Source: an uncultured Acidobacteriia bacterium
GTDB lineage: Bacteria; Acidobacteriota; Terriglobia; Bryobacterales; Bryobacteraceae
Assembly (NCBI GenBank): GCA_903893525.1
Contig: CAITMP010000853.1
Coordinates: 1 to 32,862 of the forward strand
DNA: 32,862 bases
Reading direction: 5' to 3'
Position numbers and translations under genes: made by a program. Below the pieces are notes generated by a model, which made no database searches, was not told the DNA's origin, and worked only from the letters and a program-made list of their open reading frames with translations. This document shows positions 1 through 10,178 of the stretch, piece after piece (position 1 is the first letter of the stretch; each line of letters starts with the position of its first letter).

Positions 1-2
1 TG

Positions 3-1535
3 TACAGCCTCGACAGGCTGGTCCCGTCGAACAGTTGCTGGGTCCAGATTTCGTTCACTCCGACCGCGCCGGGTGTCCGCACTGCAACGCTGAACTTCGC
101 CAGCGACGCCGGGGGCAGTCCCCACACCGTCGTTCTGACCGGTGTTGGCCAGGACGGGTCGGCGGCTGGCAAGATCCTCGTGGTTGCCACGCCCGCACTC
201 GCCTTCGGGAACCAGAACCTCGGGACTTCCGCGTCGGGCCAGTATGTTTACCTGAACAGCGCAGGCACGGCCCCGGTCGCTTTCACGGGTTATGCAATCA
301 CCGGTGCCAACGCCGCCGACTTCACCATCGCCGCGAACAATTGCCAAAGCGGGTACGCCAACCAGCTGCCCCAAAACAACAGTTGCTGGCTTCAGGTGTC
401 GTTCACGCCGTCGGGAGCCGGGGTCCGCTCGGCCACGCTGTCAGTAACGGACGACGCGCCGGGTGGCCCCCATACCGTTGCACTTTCCGGAGTCGGACAG
501 GATGCCTCCGCTGCCACGAAGAACCTAGTGGTCACCACTCCGTTCCTTGCTTTTGGTGCCCAAGTGGACGGCACCGCCGCGACGCAGACCGTCAGCGTCT
601 CCAGCATCGGCATCGCGCCCGTCGTGTTCTCCAGCTACACGGTGAGCGGCAGCAACGCGTCGGACTTCGCTATTACCTACAACAACTGCCATACAGGCTA
701 TCTGGACCAGCTGGGCCAAGGCTCGTCCTGCCAAGTCCAGATCACGTTCGCGCCATCGGCACCCGGCGTCCGGACCGCGACGCTGAACTTTGCCGACGAT
801 GCACCGGGCAGTCCCCATACCGTGAGCCTCAGCGGTGTTGGCCAGGATGCTACCGTCACCGGCAAGAGCTTGGTGGTCGCAACGCCGGTTCTTGCCTTCG
901 GTGCCCAGAACATCGGGACAACCAGCGGTAGCCAATCCGTCTACGTCACCAGCACCGGAACCGCCCCGGTAGCGTTTTCCAGCTACACCATAACGGGTGC
1001 CAATGCGGGCGACTTTGCCGTGTCCTCCAGTTATTGCCGAAATGCCTACAACGACCGGCTTCCAGCCAACACCGGTTGCTACGTTGGCATAACTTTCTCG
1101 CCCTCGGCCGAGGGGGTCCGGACGGCGACGCTGAACTTTAACGACGACACGACCGGCACCCCGCATACCGCGCTGCTAACCGGTTACGGCCAGGTTGTCA
1201 CTACCACGTTGGTTGCAACCACAACATCCATCGCCTTTCCGGCGCAGACCGTGGGAACCACCAGTTCCCTCGGAATTGCCTACGTCCAAAACACCGGCAC
1301 CGGCCCTGTCCGTTTCACCGCTTACACCTTGACCGGAACCAACGCGGGGGAGTTCCGGATCGTGTCGAACCAGTGCCACGACGGCTATACGGACCAGTTG
1401 ACTCCCGGCAATTCGTGTTCAGTCGGGGTCGAGTTCTCCCCCACTGCATCGGGAACGCGCACCGCGACGCTGCAATTCACAAGCAACGCGGTCGGAAGTC
1501 CCCAAACCATAGCTCTCTCCGGGGTGGGCCAATAG
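3..1535 (+). CDS. Choice-of-anchor D / ASH-like repeat protein, 5'-truncated by the window edge
   Basis: Frame 3 is open from the window start (YSLDRLVPSNSCWVQISFTPTAPGVRTATLNF...) to TAG at 1533-1535. It has repeated ~115-aa units of the form VVATPxLAFGxQxxGT...SFTPSxxGVRTATLxxxDDAPGxPHTVxLSGVGQ. Confidence 0.85.
   Translation, partial: YSLDRLVPSNSCWVQISFTPTAPGVRTATLNFASDAGGSPHTVVLTGVGQDGSAAGKILVVATPALAFGNQNLGTSASGQYVYLNSAGTAPVAFTGYAITGANAADFTIAANNCQSGYANQLPQNNSCWLQVSFTPSGAGVRSATLSVTDDAPGGPHTVALSGVGQDASAATKNLVVTTPFLAFGAQVDGTAATQTVSVSSIGIAPVVFSSYTVSGSNASDFAITYNNCHTGYLDQLGQGSSCQVQITFAPSAPGVRTATLNFADDAPGSPHTVSLSGVGQDATVTGKSLVVATPVLAFGAQNIGTTSGSQSVYVTSTGTAPVAFSSYTITGANAGDFAVSSSYCRNAYNDRLPANTGCYVGITFSPSAEGVRTATLNFNDDTTGTPHTALLTGYGQVVTTTLVATTTSIAFPAQTVGTTSSLGIAYVQNTGTGPVRFTAYTLTGTNAGEFRIVSNQCHDGYTDQLTPGNSCSVGVEFSPTASGTRTATLQFTSNAVGSPQTIALSGVGQ
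180..1535 (+). repeat. Tandem ~345-348 bp coding repeats (four units plus the tail of an earlier one)
   Basis: Units begin near 180, 528, 873 and 1209. Each has a conserved Cys pair (CxxGYxxQLxxxxxC-like) and a GVGQ end. Confidence 0.8.
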
Positions 1536-1536
1536 T

Positions 1537-2157
1537 ATGGCGGTCTTGGCCCCAAAAACGCCCGCCGCTACAATGGTCTCGATCATGACGCCACCCATCA
1601 TGACCGGACCACAAGCACACGAGGCCTTCAACCCGGACAGCCTGAACGAAGTCACGCCCCTACTCTACAAGGAGTTGCGCCGCATCGCCGGATTGCAACT
1701 CCGGCGCGAGAATCCGAGCCATACTCTTCAGCCCACCGCCCTAGTCCACGAGGCTTGGATCCGGCTGGCCGGCAACTCCCAGTTGTTTGTCGGCAACCGG
1801 CTCCAGTTTCTCTCCCTGGCATCGGAAGTGATGCGGCACATCCTGGTGGACCACGCCCGCCGCCGCGCTGCCGGGAAACGGGACGCGGGCATCCGGGTCA
1901 CACTTAGCCAGGGCTTGGACGTAGCTGCGTCGGCCACCGCCGAGGTCCTCTCAGACGCGCTGGAGGCCCTGCGGAAGCTCGACCCCCGAAAAGCACGCCT
2001 CATTGGACTCCGTTTTTTCGGCGGCTTGACCGGCAACGAAATGGCCGAAGTTATGGGACTCTCCCCGTCCACGGTGGCACGCGAACTCCGCATGGCCGAG
2101 GCGTGGCTGCACCGCGAAATCACTTCCGCGGACGCTGCGAGGGCTGGGACACCATGA
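1537..2157 (+). CDS. ECF-type RNA polymerase sigma factor (start may be 1573 or 1585)
   Basis: VTPLLYKELRRIAGLQLRRENPSHTLQPTALVHEAWIRL and MRHILVDHARRRAAGKR, followed by the HTH-like GLTGNEMAEVMGLSPSTVARELRMAEAWLHREI. Resembles the acidobacterial/planctomycete ECF subgroup. Confidence 0.9.
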   Translation: MAVLAPKTPAATMVSIMTPPIMTGPQAHEAFNPDSLNEVTPLLYKELRRIAGLQLRRENPSHTLQPTALVHEAWIRLAGNSQLFVGNRLQFLSLASEVMRHILVDHARRRAAGKRDAGIRVTLSQGLDVAASATAEVLSDALEALRKLDPRKARLIGLRFFGGLTGNEMAEVMGLSPSTVARELRMAEAWLHREITSADAARAGTP

Positions 2158-4979
2158 CCACCCCCACCGGAGGCCGTCCGACAGACTCGGACCGCTGGCA
2201 GCAGTTGGAGGAACTCTTCCAGCACGCGGCCGACCTGCCGGATTCCGAACGTCTTCCTTGGCTCCACGGGGCCTGCGGAGCAGATCGGGAACTCTTCGGC
2301 GAAGTCGCATCGCTTCTGGAGCACGCAGCCCTCGCCGCTACCGGTTTGCCCCGCGCGATGGGTGCCGTTGTGGGCGAAATCGAGGGCTCGGCACCATCCA
2401 AAGCTGATTGCGGAACCGATGCCGGTACCCTGATAGGCCCCTTCCATTTGGTGAAGGAAATCGGCCGGGGTGGCATGGGGACCGTGTATCTCGGCTTCCG
2501 TACCGGCGACGAATTCCGGCAATCGGTGGCCATAAAGCTGGTGAGTCGTGGAATGGATTCCGACGCCATTCTCGGACGCTTTCGCAATGAGCGCCGCATT
2601 CTGGCGGCGCTCGAACACCCCAACATTGCGCGCCTGTTCGATGGCGGTTCCACCCCGGACGGACGGCCCTACTTTGTGATGGAGTACATCCAGGGGCTTC
2701 CGGTCAACGAATACTGCCGCCGGTACGCCCCCGACGTGCCGACCCGCCTGCAGATCTTCCTCGATATCTGTGCCGCCGTGGAACACGCCCACCGCCGCAT
2801 GGTGATCCACCGCGACATCAAGCCCAGCAACATCCTTGTTCTGCCGGACGGCACGCCAAAGCTGTTGGATTTCGGCATTGCCAAGATTCTGGACAACCCC
2901 GATTCTCCCGAAGACGAGGCCTTGACCTCCACCGCCCTGCGCCTGTTGACACCCGATTACGCCAGCCCCGAGCAGGTCCGCGGTGAGCCCGTTTCCGCCG
3001 CGACCGACGTCTACGCACTGGGCACCGTCCTCTTTGAAATGCTTTCCGGCTCCAAGGCGCACAGCGTTGGTAGCCGCTCCCAAGCCGAAATGGAGCGGGT
3101 CATCTGCCAGGAGCCCACCAAGCCGCCGAGCCAGGCGCTGCTCTTGAACCATGCCAAGGGCCAAGCCAAGGAACAGGCAGAGTTGATCCGGGGCGATCTT
3201 GACAACATCGTCCTGATGGCCATGCGGAAGGAGCCGGAACGCCGCTACCAGTCCGTCGCCGACCTAGCTGCCGACATCGAACGGCACCTCGAAGGCCGCC
3301 CCGTCGCAGCCCGCAAGGATACATTTGCGTACCGCGCCTCGAAATTCATCCGCCGGAACCGCCTCGCAGTGGCGGCGTCCGTTGTCGTGGCGGTTTCGGT
3401 CGCAGCAGGCGTTGCCTCCACCATTTACCAGGCCCGACGGGCGGAACGCCGGTTTACGCAGGTGCGCAAGCTTGCCAACAAGTTCCTGTTCGGCTTCGAC
3501 GCCGAGATTGCCAAGGTCCCCGGTACCACCGCAGCTCGCGAGATGGTGGTGAAAACCGCCCAGGAGTATCTGGATACCCTTATGCCGGACAGCAAGGGCG
3601 ACCTGTCGCTCCAAGCCAGTCTTGGGAACGCATACCGCTTCATTGCCGATATCCAGGGCTATCCTCCGGAAGCGAATCTGGGCCACTACCGCGAAGCCGT
3701 GGGCAATTTCCGTCGCGCCATCCAAATCCAGCGGCCGGTTGTGGACGCCCGTCCCGACAGCCTTGAGGACCATTTCTCCCTCGCGATCGACCTGGCGCAC
3801 CTGTCCAGGCTCCATCTTTACCTCCTCGAACTGGATCCGGCCCAGGCTGCCGCTGATCAATGCCTACCTCTCGCCCGGAAAATTTCCGAGCAAGCCAAAG
3901 GCAACTACCGCTACCACGTACCGTTGTTCGAGGCACTCGCCTTGCGCGGCGATATTCTTCTCGCACGGGGCGACGCAGTGCAGGCCCTCACGGTTTACCG
4001 GGACCTCCTCGCCTTTGAAACCAAGGCCCAGCCGACGGAGGCGGATTTCGGCGCCCAATTGGATCTAGCCTCCGCCCGAGCCAGCGTCGCCGAGGCTTCC
4101 AGCCAAGTCGGCGAAGTTTCCGTAGCCCGCAAGTACTACCTGGAAGCCGAAGCCGGCCTTTTTCCAATGGCCGGCCAATTCCACGGGGACTACGGTTTTG
4201 AGCGCGACAAAATGCTCGCCCAGCTCTATTTGCAGATTGGACGCCAGTGGCAGATGTGGCCCGTCGCCGACGCCGATACCAAGGTGGCACTGGACTATCT
4301 GTCCAAGTCCGAGGCCGCCGCCCGGCTGCAATACGAGGCGGATACGAATGATTCCGGCGCGCGGTTCGACCTTGCCACGTCCTCCATCCACCTTGCAGCG
4401 GCACTTGCACCCGTTAACCCGCGTCGCGCTCTGGAAGTCTACCGTCGGGTCCCGAAGTTGCTTGCGGGAATGGCGGACAGCGCCCCCGCTTGGAAATTGC
4501 TTTCCTGCCAATCCGCGGCTTCCGAGGCCGAGATCTTCGCGGCGCAACACGACATCCCGAGGGCACGTGCGCGATTCGAATCTGCCATCGACTGCCTCGG
4601 GGTCGCATCTTCGGCGATTCCATTCCTCGACAATGGCGAATTGCCTGGATTCCACCTCAGACTCGGTAGAATCCTGAAGTCGACAGATCCTCACTCCGCC
4701 GGAACCCATCTCCAGACTGCCTTGTCGCTGGCACAAAGACATCCCGACTCCCAATTCGTGTGGCTGGCACTCCGCGCACAGATTCTCCAAGCTCTGGGAG
4801 ATCATGCGGTCGACCGGCGAGATTCCCCGTTCGCGCTGCAGTTTTACCGTCAAGGCCGAAGCCTCTGGGTTGAGTGGTTGAAAAACCACCAACCCGAGGA
4901 CTACACGACTCTCCAACTCGGAAAAATAGAGGCTTCCATCGGTCGTTTGTCTGGAGCCAACCCACGCTCGCCCAAGTGA
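2154..4979 (+). CDS. Serine/threonine protein kinase with TM segment and C-terminal TPR region
   Basis: GRGGMGTVYLG, VAIKLV, HRDIKPSNIL, DFGIAK, YASPEQV; TM NRLAVAASVVVAVSVAAGVAS; TPR-like helices after it. ATGA overlap with the sigma stop at 2154-2157. Confidence 0.92.
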   Translation: MTTPTGGRPTDSDRWQQLEELFQHAADLPDSERLPWLHGACGADRELFGEVASLLEHAALAATGLPRAMGAVVGEIEGSAPSKADCGTDAGTLIGPFHLVKEIGRGGMGTVYLGFRTGDEFRQSVAIKLVSRGMDSDAILGRFRNERRILAALEHPNIARLFDGGSTPDGRPYFVMEYIQGLPVNEYCRRYAPDVPTRLQIFLDICAAVEHAHRRMVIHRDIKPSNILVLPDGTPKLLDFGIAKILDNPDSPEDEALTSTALRLLTPDYASPEQVRGEPVSAATDVYALGTVLFEMLSGSKAHSVGSRSQAEMERVICQEPTKPPSQALLLNHAKGQAKEQAELIRGDLDNIVLMAMRKEPERRYQSVADLAADIERHLEGRPVAARKDTFAYRASKFIRRNRLAVAASVVVAVSVAAGVASTIYQARRAERRFTQVRKLANKFLFGFDAEIAKVPGTTAAREMVVKTAQEYLDTLMPDSKGDLSLQASLGNAYRFIADIQGYPPEANLGHYREAVGNFRRAIQIQRPVVDARPDSLEDHFSLAIDLAHLSRLHLYLLELDPAQAAADQCLPLARKISEQAKGNYRYHVPLFEALALRGDILLARGDAVQALTVYRDLLAFETKAQPTEADFGAQLDLASARASVAEASSQVGEVSVARKYYLEAEAGLFPMAGQFHGDYGFERDKMLAQLYLQIGRQWQMWPVADADTKVALDYLSKSEAAARLQYEADTNDSGARFDLATSSIHLAAALAPVNPRRALEVYRRVPKLLAGMADSAPAWKLLSCQSAASEAEIFAAQHDIPRARARFESAIDCLGVASSAIPFLDNGELPGFHLRLGRILKSTDPHSAGTHLQTALSLAQRHPDSQFVWLALRAQILQALGDHAVDRRDSPFALQFYRQGRSLWVEWLKNHQPEDYTTLQLGKIEASIGRLSGANPRSPK

Positions 4980-5170
4980 ACGGGCACCCGCCCCCAAATC
5001 CTGCTACAATCACAACGGATGGGAATTCCGTTCCCCGCTCCATTGCGGCAATCCGCACCACTACTTGACCCAACCCGTACCCCCGCGCTTTCCCATCATG
5101 CTTGACTTCCCCAGCTTGATGGCCCGCACCCTGTTCCAACCCCAGCACCCCAAATCCATTCGAGGAGGAC

Positions 5171-6208
5171 GTGAAACACGCAATGACAGCTAGCGTACAG
5201 CTTGGCCGTGGTATCGAGGGTCTCTTCGGTACACTTGACGAAAATATACGCCTTCTGGAGTCTTCCCTCGGCATCCGCATCCGCATGCTCGGGGATTCCT
5301 TGGAAGTGGAAGGGCCCGACGATGCTGTTCGGCGCTGCGAGGCGATCCTTGAGGACTATTTTGCCCTCGTGCGGGAGGGGAATGCCTTCAAGAATGACGA
5401 TCTGAACAGTTTGTTGCGGGTCGTCTCCACCGATTCCGAGGTGTCGCTGCGGGCGCTTTTCAACAGCGGCAAGCAACGGAGTTTCGGCAAGAAGCTTCTG
5501 GCGCCGAAGACCGTCACGCAGCGACGTTATTTGGAAGCCATCGAGCGCAACGATCTTGTATTCGGCATCGGCCCCGCCGGCACGGGCAAGACATACCTTG
5601 CCGTCGCAATGGCTGTCCAGGCACTGCTCAGCCGCCGCGTCAACCGAATTGTTCTTACGCGTCCGGCAGTGGAAGCCGGGGAACGCCTCGGTTTTCTGCC
5701 CGGCACCCTCCAAGAGAAGGTGGACCCGTACCTCCGCCCCCTCTACGACGCCTTGCATGACATGATCGAAGCCGAAAAGGTGGAGAAAATGCTCGAGCGC
5801 CTTTCCATCGAAATCGCGCCACTGGCGTTCATGCGCGGCCGGACCCTCAACGACAGCTTCATCATCGTCGACGAGGCCCAAAACACCACCACTGAGCAGA
5901 TGAAGATGGTGCTCACACGCCAAGGCTTCAATTCGAAAATGGTGATCACGGGCGATCTAACCCAAATTGACCTCCCCATGGGACGCCGCAGCGGACTCTA
6001 CGAGGCAACCGAAGTGCTTCGCGGCGTGGAAGGCATCAGTTTTGTCCAATTCGATGACAGCGATGTGGTGCGCCACAGCTTGGTCCAGCGCATTGTCCGG
6101 GCCTATGAGAAGTACAATGAAGCTATAGCGGGGCGTCAGCTGACGCTGAAATTGACGGCACCGGATCAACCGGAACCGGTTGTCGAACCCGTCGGGAATC
6201 AACAGTAA
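5171..6208 (+). CDS. PhoH family protein
   Basis: GIGPAGTGKTYLAVAMAVQALL (Walker A), FIIVDEAQNTTTEQMKMVLTRQGFNSKMVITGDLTQIDLP. GTG start behind GAGGAGG. Confidence 0.95.
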   Translation: MKHAMTASVQLGRGIEGLFGTLDENIRLLESSLGIRIRMLGDSLEVEGPDDAVRRCEAILEDYFALVREGNAFKNDDLNSLLRVVSTDSEVSLRALFNSGKQRSFGKKLLAPKTVTQRRYLEAIERNDLVFGIGPAGTGKTYLAVAMAVQALLSRRVNRIVLTRPAVEAGERLGFLPGTLQEKVDPYLRPLYDALHDMIEAEKVEKMLERLSIEIAPLAFMRGRTLNDSFIIVDEAQNTTTEQMKMVLTRQGFNSKMVITGDLTQIDLPMGRRSGLYEATEVLRGVEGISFVQFDDSDVVRHSLVQRIVRAYEKYNEAIAGRQLTLKLTAPDQPEPVVEPVGNQQ

Positions 6209-6266
6209 AACACAGGTAGTAAAGAGGCAATAACCGGGGTCGCGCTCGACGCGGCTCCGGCACAAC

Positions 6267-6710
6267 ATGAAATCCGACCCACTCATAACCTTCCGCCGAA
6301 AACCGGCGGACCTCGACCGCGCCGCCTTGGAGGCGTTCGCGGAGATTCTCAAAGAGCGCCTCGCCGGAGGTCGCCAGTTCTGCTGTCTCATCAGCAACGA
6401 TGATCATTTACGCGATCTGAACTGGCAATTCCGCGGCAAAGCCAGCCCCACCGATGTCCTCTCCTTCCCGTCCGGCGAACCCGCCGGGTATTTGGGGGAC
6501 ATCGCCATATCCCTCCACAAGGCACGGTTCCAGGCCAAGCAGTTCGGCCATACGGTGGACACCGAAATTCGAGTCTTGCTGCTCCACGGAATTCTGCACC
6601 TCAACGGAATGGACCATGAAACCGACAATGGCGAAATGGCAGCCGTCGAGCGGCAATGGCGCGAACAACTGGGGCTGCCCGCCAGCCTGATCGAACGAGT
6701 CGAGCAGTGA
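6267..6710 (+). CDS. ybeY: rRNA maturation endoribonuclease YbeY
   Basis: HGILHLNGMDH metal site and PTDVLSFP motif; sits between phoH and the CBS-domain gene. Confidence 0.94.
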   Translation: MKSDPLITFRRKPADLDRAALEAFAEILKERLAGGRQFCCLISNDDHLRDLNWQFRGKASPTDVLSFPSGEPAGYLGDIAISLHKARFQAKQFGHTVDTEIRVLLLHGILHLNGMDHETDNGEMAAVERQWREQLGLPASLIERVEQ

Positions 6711-8044
6711 ATCCGGTAATCCCCGCAGTGGCAATCGCGGTCATCGGCCCGTTGCTCGTGCTGTTTACCAGCATCCAAATCCTCTACTTGGAAGGCTTGC
6801 GCCTCCGGGCCCGCGAACTTCCCGTTCTCCAATACTTCCGCTCGGTCCTCGAACCGAAACTCGATTTGAAAACCGAGGAGGGCGTGCTTGTCTTCTCCCT
6901 GTGGAAGCATACGCTTCTTGCGGTCTTCGGTGTGTTTGCGGCGGCGTCCACCATTGGCTCCGGCCAGCTGGTTCCCGCCCGGTTACTGGAAGCGGCGGGT
7001 GTTGCCTGTGGCGGGGTCATGGTCTTCTCCTACCTGATACCCCAGCTTTTGCTCCGTCGAGCCCGCGGTCGTTGGCTCACCCCCTTCATGCCGTTCTTTT
7101 CCGCAAGTGCGGCGGCAATCCGGCCCTTGATCGGCCTCATGAACTTCTTCCAGTCCCTCCTCGACATCGTCAAGATGGACGCCGGGGACGATGAACCAGC
7201 CACCGCTGCCGAAAATGTCGACGCCCTGATCGCAGCCGGCGCCGAGGAAGGCCTGTTCGAGGAGGACGACCGGCGCTTGATCCAGTCCGTAATGGAATTT
7301 GGTGACAAGACAGTCCGGGAGGTCATGACTCCCCGTCCCAATATCGTAGCCATCCGTGCCGAGAGTTCACTGGAAGCGCTGCATTCCTTGGTGGTCAACG
7401 AACAGTACTCCCGAATTCCCGTCTTTGAAAACACCATAGATGAGATTGTCGGTTTCGTTCACGTGCGCGACATGTTCGAGGTTGCTGAAAGCAGCCGATC
7501 CATCCGCACCGTGCGCGAGTTGATGCGCCAAATCCGATTTGTCCCAGAGACCAAGCCCGTTGGCGACCTGATGCGGGAAATGCAGCAGGAAGGTGCCCAC
7601 GTCGTCATCGTCGTCGATGAATACGGCACCACCGCCGGTCTGGCCAGCATGGAGGATTTGGTCGAGGTGATTCTCGGCGAAATCCGCGACGAGCATGAAC
7701 CGCAATCCGATGTCGTGACCGATACCACAGGCGGCCACACCGTCTCAGGCAATTTTGACCTTGCCCGGCTCTATGAATTGATCCAGTTCGAGCCCGAGGA
7801 AGAGATCGAATCGACCACTGTCGGTGGCTTGGTGATGGAATGGATGGGGCGTGTCCCCAAACCCGGTGAATCCATTGAACGCGAAGGCATCCGCGCCGAG
7901 GTGATCGCCAGCGACAACATGCGGGTTGAGAAGGTGCGGCTCTCACGGGTCGCCCCCTCCACCCAACCTGAAACAATGGAAGTCCCGCCGCAGAGTTCGC
8001 CCCTACCGGGTGATGCACCGGCCCCCCCCGAGAAAACCACATAA
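6707..8044 (+). CDS. Hemolysin/CorC family protein (membrane domain, CBS pair, CorC/HlyC domain)
   Basis: VREVMTPRPNIVAIRAESSLEAL...YSRIPVFENTIDEIVGFVHVRDMF...VIVVDEYGTTAGLASMEDLVEVILGEIRDEHE. GTG start overlaps the ybeY stop (GTGA). Confidence 0.92.
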   Translation: MNPVIPAVAIAVIGPLLVLFTSIQILYLEGLRLRARELPVLQYFRSVLEPKLDLKTEEGVLVFSLWKHTLLAVFGVFAAASTIGSGQLVPARLLEAAGVACGGVMVFSYLIPQLLLRRARGRWLTPFMPFFSASAAAIRPLIGLMNFFQSLLDIVKMDAGDDEPATAAENVDALIAAGAEEGLFEEDDRRLIQSVMEFGDKTVREVMTPRPNIVAIRAESSLEALHSLVVNEQYSRIPVFENTIDEIVGFVHVRDMFEVAESSRSIRTVRELMRQIRFVPETKPVGDLMREMQQEGAHVVIVVDEYGTTAGLASMEDLVEVILGEIRDEHEPQSDVVTDTTGGHTVSGNFDLARLYELIQFEPEEEIESTTVGGLVMEWMGRVPKPGESIEREGIRAEVIASDNMRVEKVRLSRVAPSTQPETMEVPPQSSPLPGDAPAPPEKTT

Positions 8045-8959
8045 ATGCACCGTTCCGGATTCGTATCAATACTGGGCCGCCCGAATGCGGGCAAGTCCAC
8101 CCTCCTCAATGCGCTCGTCGGCCAGAAGGTCGCGATTGTCGCGGACAAGCCCCAAACCACCCGCACCGCCATCCAGGGCGTAATGACGGAGGACGATGCC
8201 CAGGTCGTCTTCATTGACACCCCTGGTATCCACAAAGCCGATTCAGCCATCAACAAGCGGATGATGGACGCAGTGCGCGGCTCGCTCGAAGAACGCGACC
8301 TCCTGATTTACGTGGTGGACGCCTCCAAGGGAATCTCCGACGAGGATTCGCACTCCGTCAGCGTTCTCCGCAAGGACGGTCCGCCCGTGATTGCGGTCTT
8401 CAACAAGGTCGATACGCTGCAACACAAGAGCGAGATCTTCCCGGTTCTCGACCATTTCGGCAAGCTCTTCGAGTTCGCCGAATTCCTGCCCATCTCCGCG
8501 ATGAAAGGCATCGGCATTGAGGATCTGAAGAAGCATGTGGTGTCCCGCATGCCCGAGGGCCCCGAATATTTCCCGCCCGACCATGTCACCGACCAGCCCG
8601 CCCGCTTCCTGGCTGCCGAACTGATTCGCGAAAAGATTCTGCTCGCCACCCGGCAGGAAGTCCCGCACGCCACCCATGTCATCGTCGACAAGTGGGAGGA
8701 GACGCCCCAGATTGTGCGCATCTATGCGACGATTCTGGTGGAACGCGACGGCCAAAAGGGCATCATCATCGGCCAAAAAGGTTCGATGCTGCGCCAAATC
8801 GGTACTCTTGCCCGCCAGGAGATGGAGGCGCTGTTCGACATCCGCATCTATTTGGACCTCCACATCAAGGTGGAATCCTCGTGGCGAGAGAAGGCCGCAT
8901 ACCTCAACACGATTGACTGGCGTACAATGACCACGAGAGAGGAAAGTGACATCGAATGA
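8045..8959 (+). CDS. era: GTPase Era
   Basis: GRPNAGKSTLLNALVGQKVAIVADKPQTTR, DTPGIHK, NKVD, C-terminal KH-like region GQKGSMLRQIGTLARQEME. Confidence 0.96.
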   Translation: MHRSGFVSILGRPNAGKSTLLNALVGQKVAIVADKPQTTRTAIQGVMTEDDAQVVFIDTPGIHKADSAINKRMMDAVRGSLEERDLLIYVVDASKGISDEDSHSVSVLRKDGPPVIAVFNKVDTLQHKSEIFPVLDHFGKLFEFAEFLPISAMKGIGIEDLKKHVVSRMPEGPEYFPPDHVTDQPARFLAAELIREKILLATRQEVPHATHVIVDKWEETPQIVRIYATILVERDGQKGIIIGQKGSMLRQIGTLARQEMEALFDIRIYLDLHIKVESSWREKAAYLNTIDWRTMTTREESDIE

Positions 8960-9249
8960 AGAATTTTCAGAGGATCTTCCCCGCGCTGGCTTTGTTTTTT
9001 CTCCTGCTGATGCCCGCTTTCGGTGCCAAGCCGGTGACCGATGATTTCATCAACGACACGGTCCGGCAGCATTTGGCCGCGGACGCGCTGGTCAAGGGTG
9101 GCGATATTGACGTCCAGGTGAAGGACGGAGTCGTCACGCTGAAGGGTGCGGTCCACGAGCAGAAACAGAAGGACAAGGCCGAGCGGTTGGCCAAGAAGGT
9201 CGCTGGCGTGAAAAGCGTCGTCAACAACCTGAAGATTGAAAAGCCGTAA
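8956..9249 (+). CDS. BON domain-containing exported protein
   Basis: Signal peptide, then IDVQVKDGVVTLKGAVHEQKQKDKAERLAKKVAGVKSVVNNLKI. ATGA overlap with era. Confidence 0.88.
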   Translation: MKNFQRIFPALALFFLLLMPAFGAKPVTDDFINDTVRQHLAADALVKGGDIDVQVKDGVVTLKGAVHEQKQKDKAERLAKKVAGVKSVVNNLKIEKP

Positions 9250-9253
9250 CCCC

Positions 9254-10150
9254 GTGCGACGCGTTGTAAGGCGGTGTTTGTTGTCAGTGCCGGCTTTCCA
9301 CGCCGCTTTAACCGGACAGCTTTGTCTCGCCCAGAACTTCGAGGAAATCCAGTCCGAGCGCGTCGCCTCCGGCATGCTGCATGTCGATGGCATGGCTTGG
9401 TCCCGTGATGGTTTCCTTGTTTTCGGCGACGTCCTCAAGAAGAAGATGTTCCGGCTCGATCCAGGAAAACCTCCTGCGCAGACCGAGGAGGACCGGAACG
9501 GCGCACAAGGTCTGGCCTACGACACCACCCAGCGCCTTTACATCTGCGAAAACGATACCCGCCGCGTTGCAAGGTTGGACCGACGTGGCAAAATGGAAGT
9601 CCTCGCGGACAATTACCAGGGCAAGAAATTCAATTCTCCCAACGATATCGTTGTCCGCAAGGATGGCCATGCCTATTTCACGGATCCGGCCTTCGCCGGT
9701 GCCATTGACCACCGCGAACTGGATTTCAACGGCATATTCCACATCGGCCCCAAGGGCGAGTTGGACTTGGTTGCGAAATGGCAGACCCGCCCGAACGGCA
9801 TCACGCTTTCCAACGATGGCAAGACCCTGTTCGTGACGGATTCCGACCGCCACGCCGTTGTCGCCTTCGATGTCGATGCCAAGGGCGGTGCCACCAACCC
9901 ACGCGATGTTGTGAAAAACATCAAGGGTGTTCCCGGCGGACTCCGCACCGACGTTTCCGGTAGGTTTTACATTGCTGCCTCCGGCTTGGCAGTCTATTCC
10001 CCCGACGGGAAGTTGATCCACACACTCTTGCCCGGCGAGGTTACCACCAACTGCTCGTTTGGCGAAGCCGATTTGCAGACACTTTTCGTATCCGGGCGCA
10101 AGGCCGTCTATCGGGTGCGGCTCGGGGTGAAGGGCTCGGTGCAGTATTAG
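9254..10150 (+). CDS. SMP-30/gluconolactonase/LRE family protein, exported
   Basis: SERVASGMLHVDGMAWSRDGFLVFGDV...NSPNDIVVRKDGHAYFTDP...NGITLSNDGKTLFVTDS. Start GTG 9254 or TTG 9236. Confidence 0.88.
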   Translation: MRRVVRRCLLSVPAFHAALTGQLCLAQNFEEIQSERVASGMLHVDGMAWSRDGFLVFGDVLKKKMFRLDPGKPPAQTEEDRNGAQGLAYDTTQRLYICENDTRRVARLDRRGKMEVLADNYQGKKFNSPNDIVVRKDGHAYFTDPAFAGAIDHRELDFNGIFHIGPKGELDLVAKWQTRPNGITLSNDGKTLFVTDSDRHAVVAFDVDAKGGATNPRDVVKNIKGVPGGLRTDVSGRFYIAASGLAVYSPDGKLIHTLLPGEVTTNCSFGEADLQTLFVSGRKAVYRVRLGVKGSVQY

Positions 10151-10178
10151 CGGCTCAAGGCGGTATCCGGCACTTCCG

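Noticed and set aside
35-931. 298-aa plus-strand ORF in another frame
   Set aside because: Alternate frame of the choice-of-anchor-D repeats; the repeat structure keeps the frame open, and the Arg/Pro/Cys-rich translation is not protein-like.
1728-3164. 478-aa minus-strand ORF
   Set aside because: Antisense to the sigma factor and kinase catalytic domain; shadow ORF.
4065-4997. 310-aa minus-strand ORF
   Set aside because: Antisense to the kinase TPR region; no domain signal.
5014-5032. AACGGA-N7-TCCGTT hairpin upstream of phoH
   Set aside because: Only 6 bp with no supporting promoter, U-tract or repeat; could easily arise by chance.
5171-8959. phoH-ybeY-corC-era as a novel operon
   Set aside because: This is a widely conserved bacterial gene order; the overlapping starts and stops are ordinary translational coupling.
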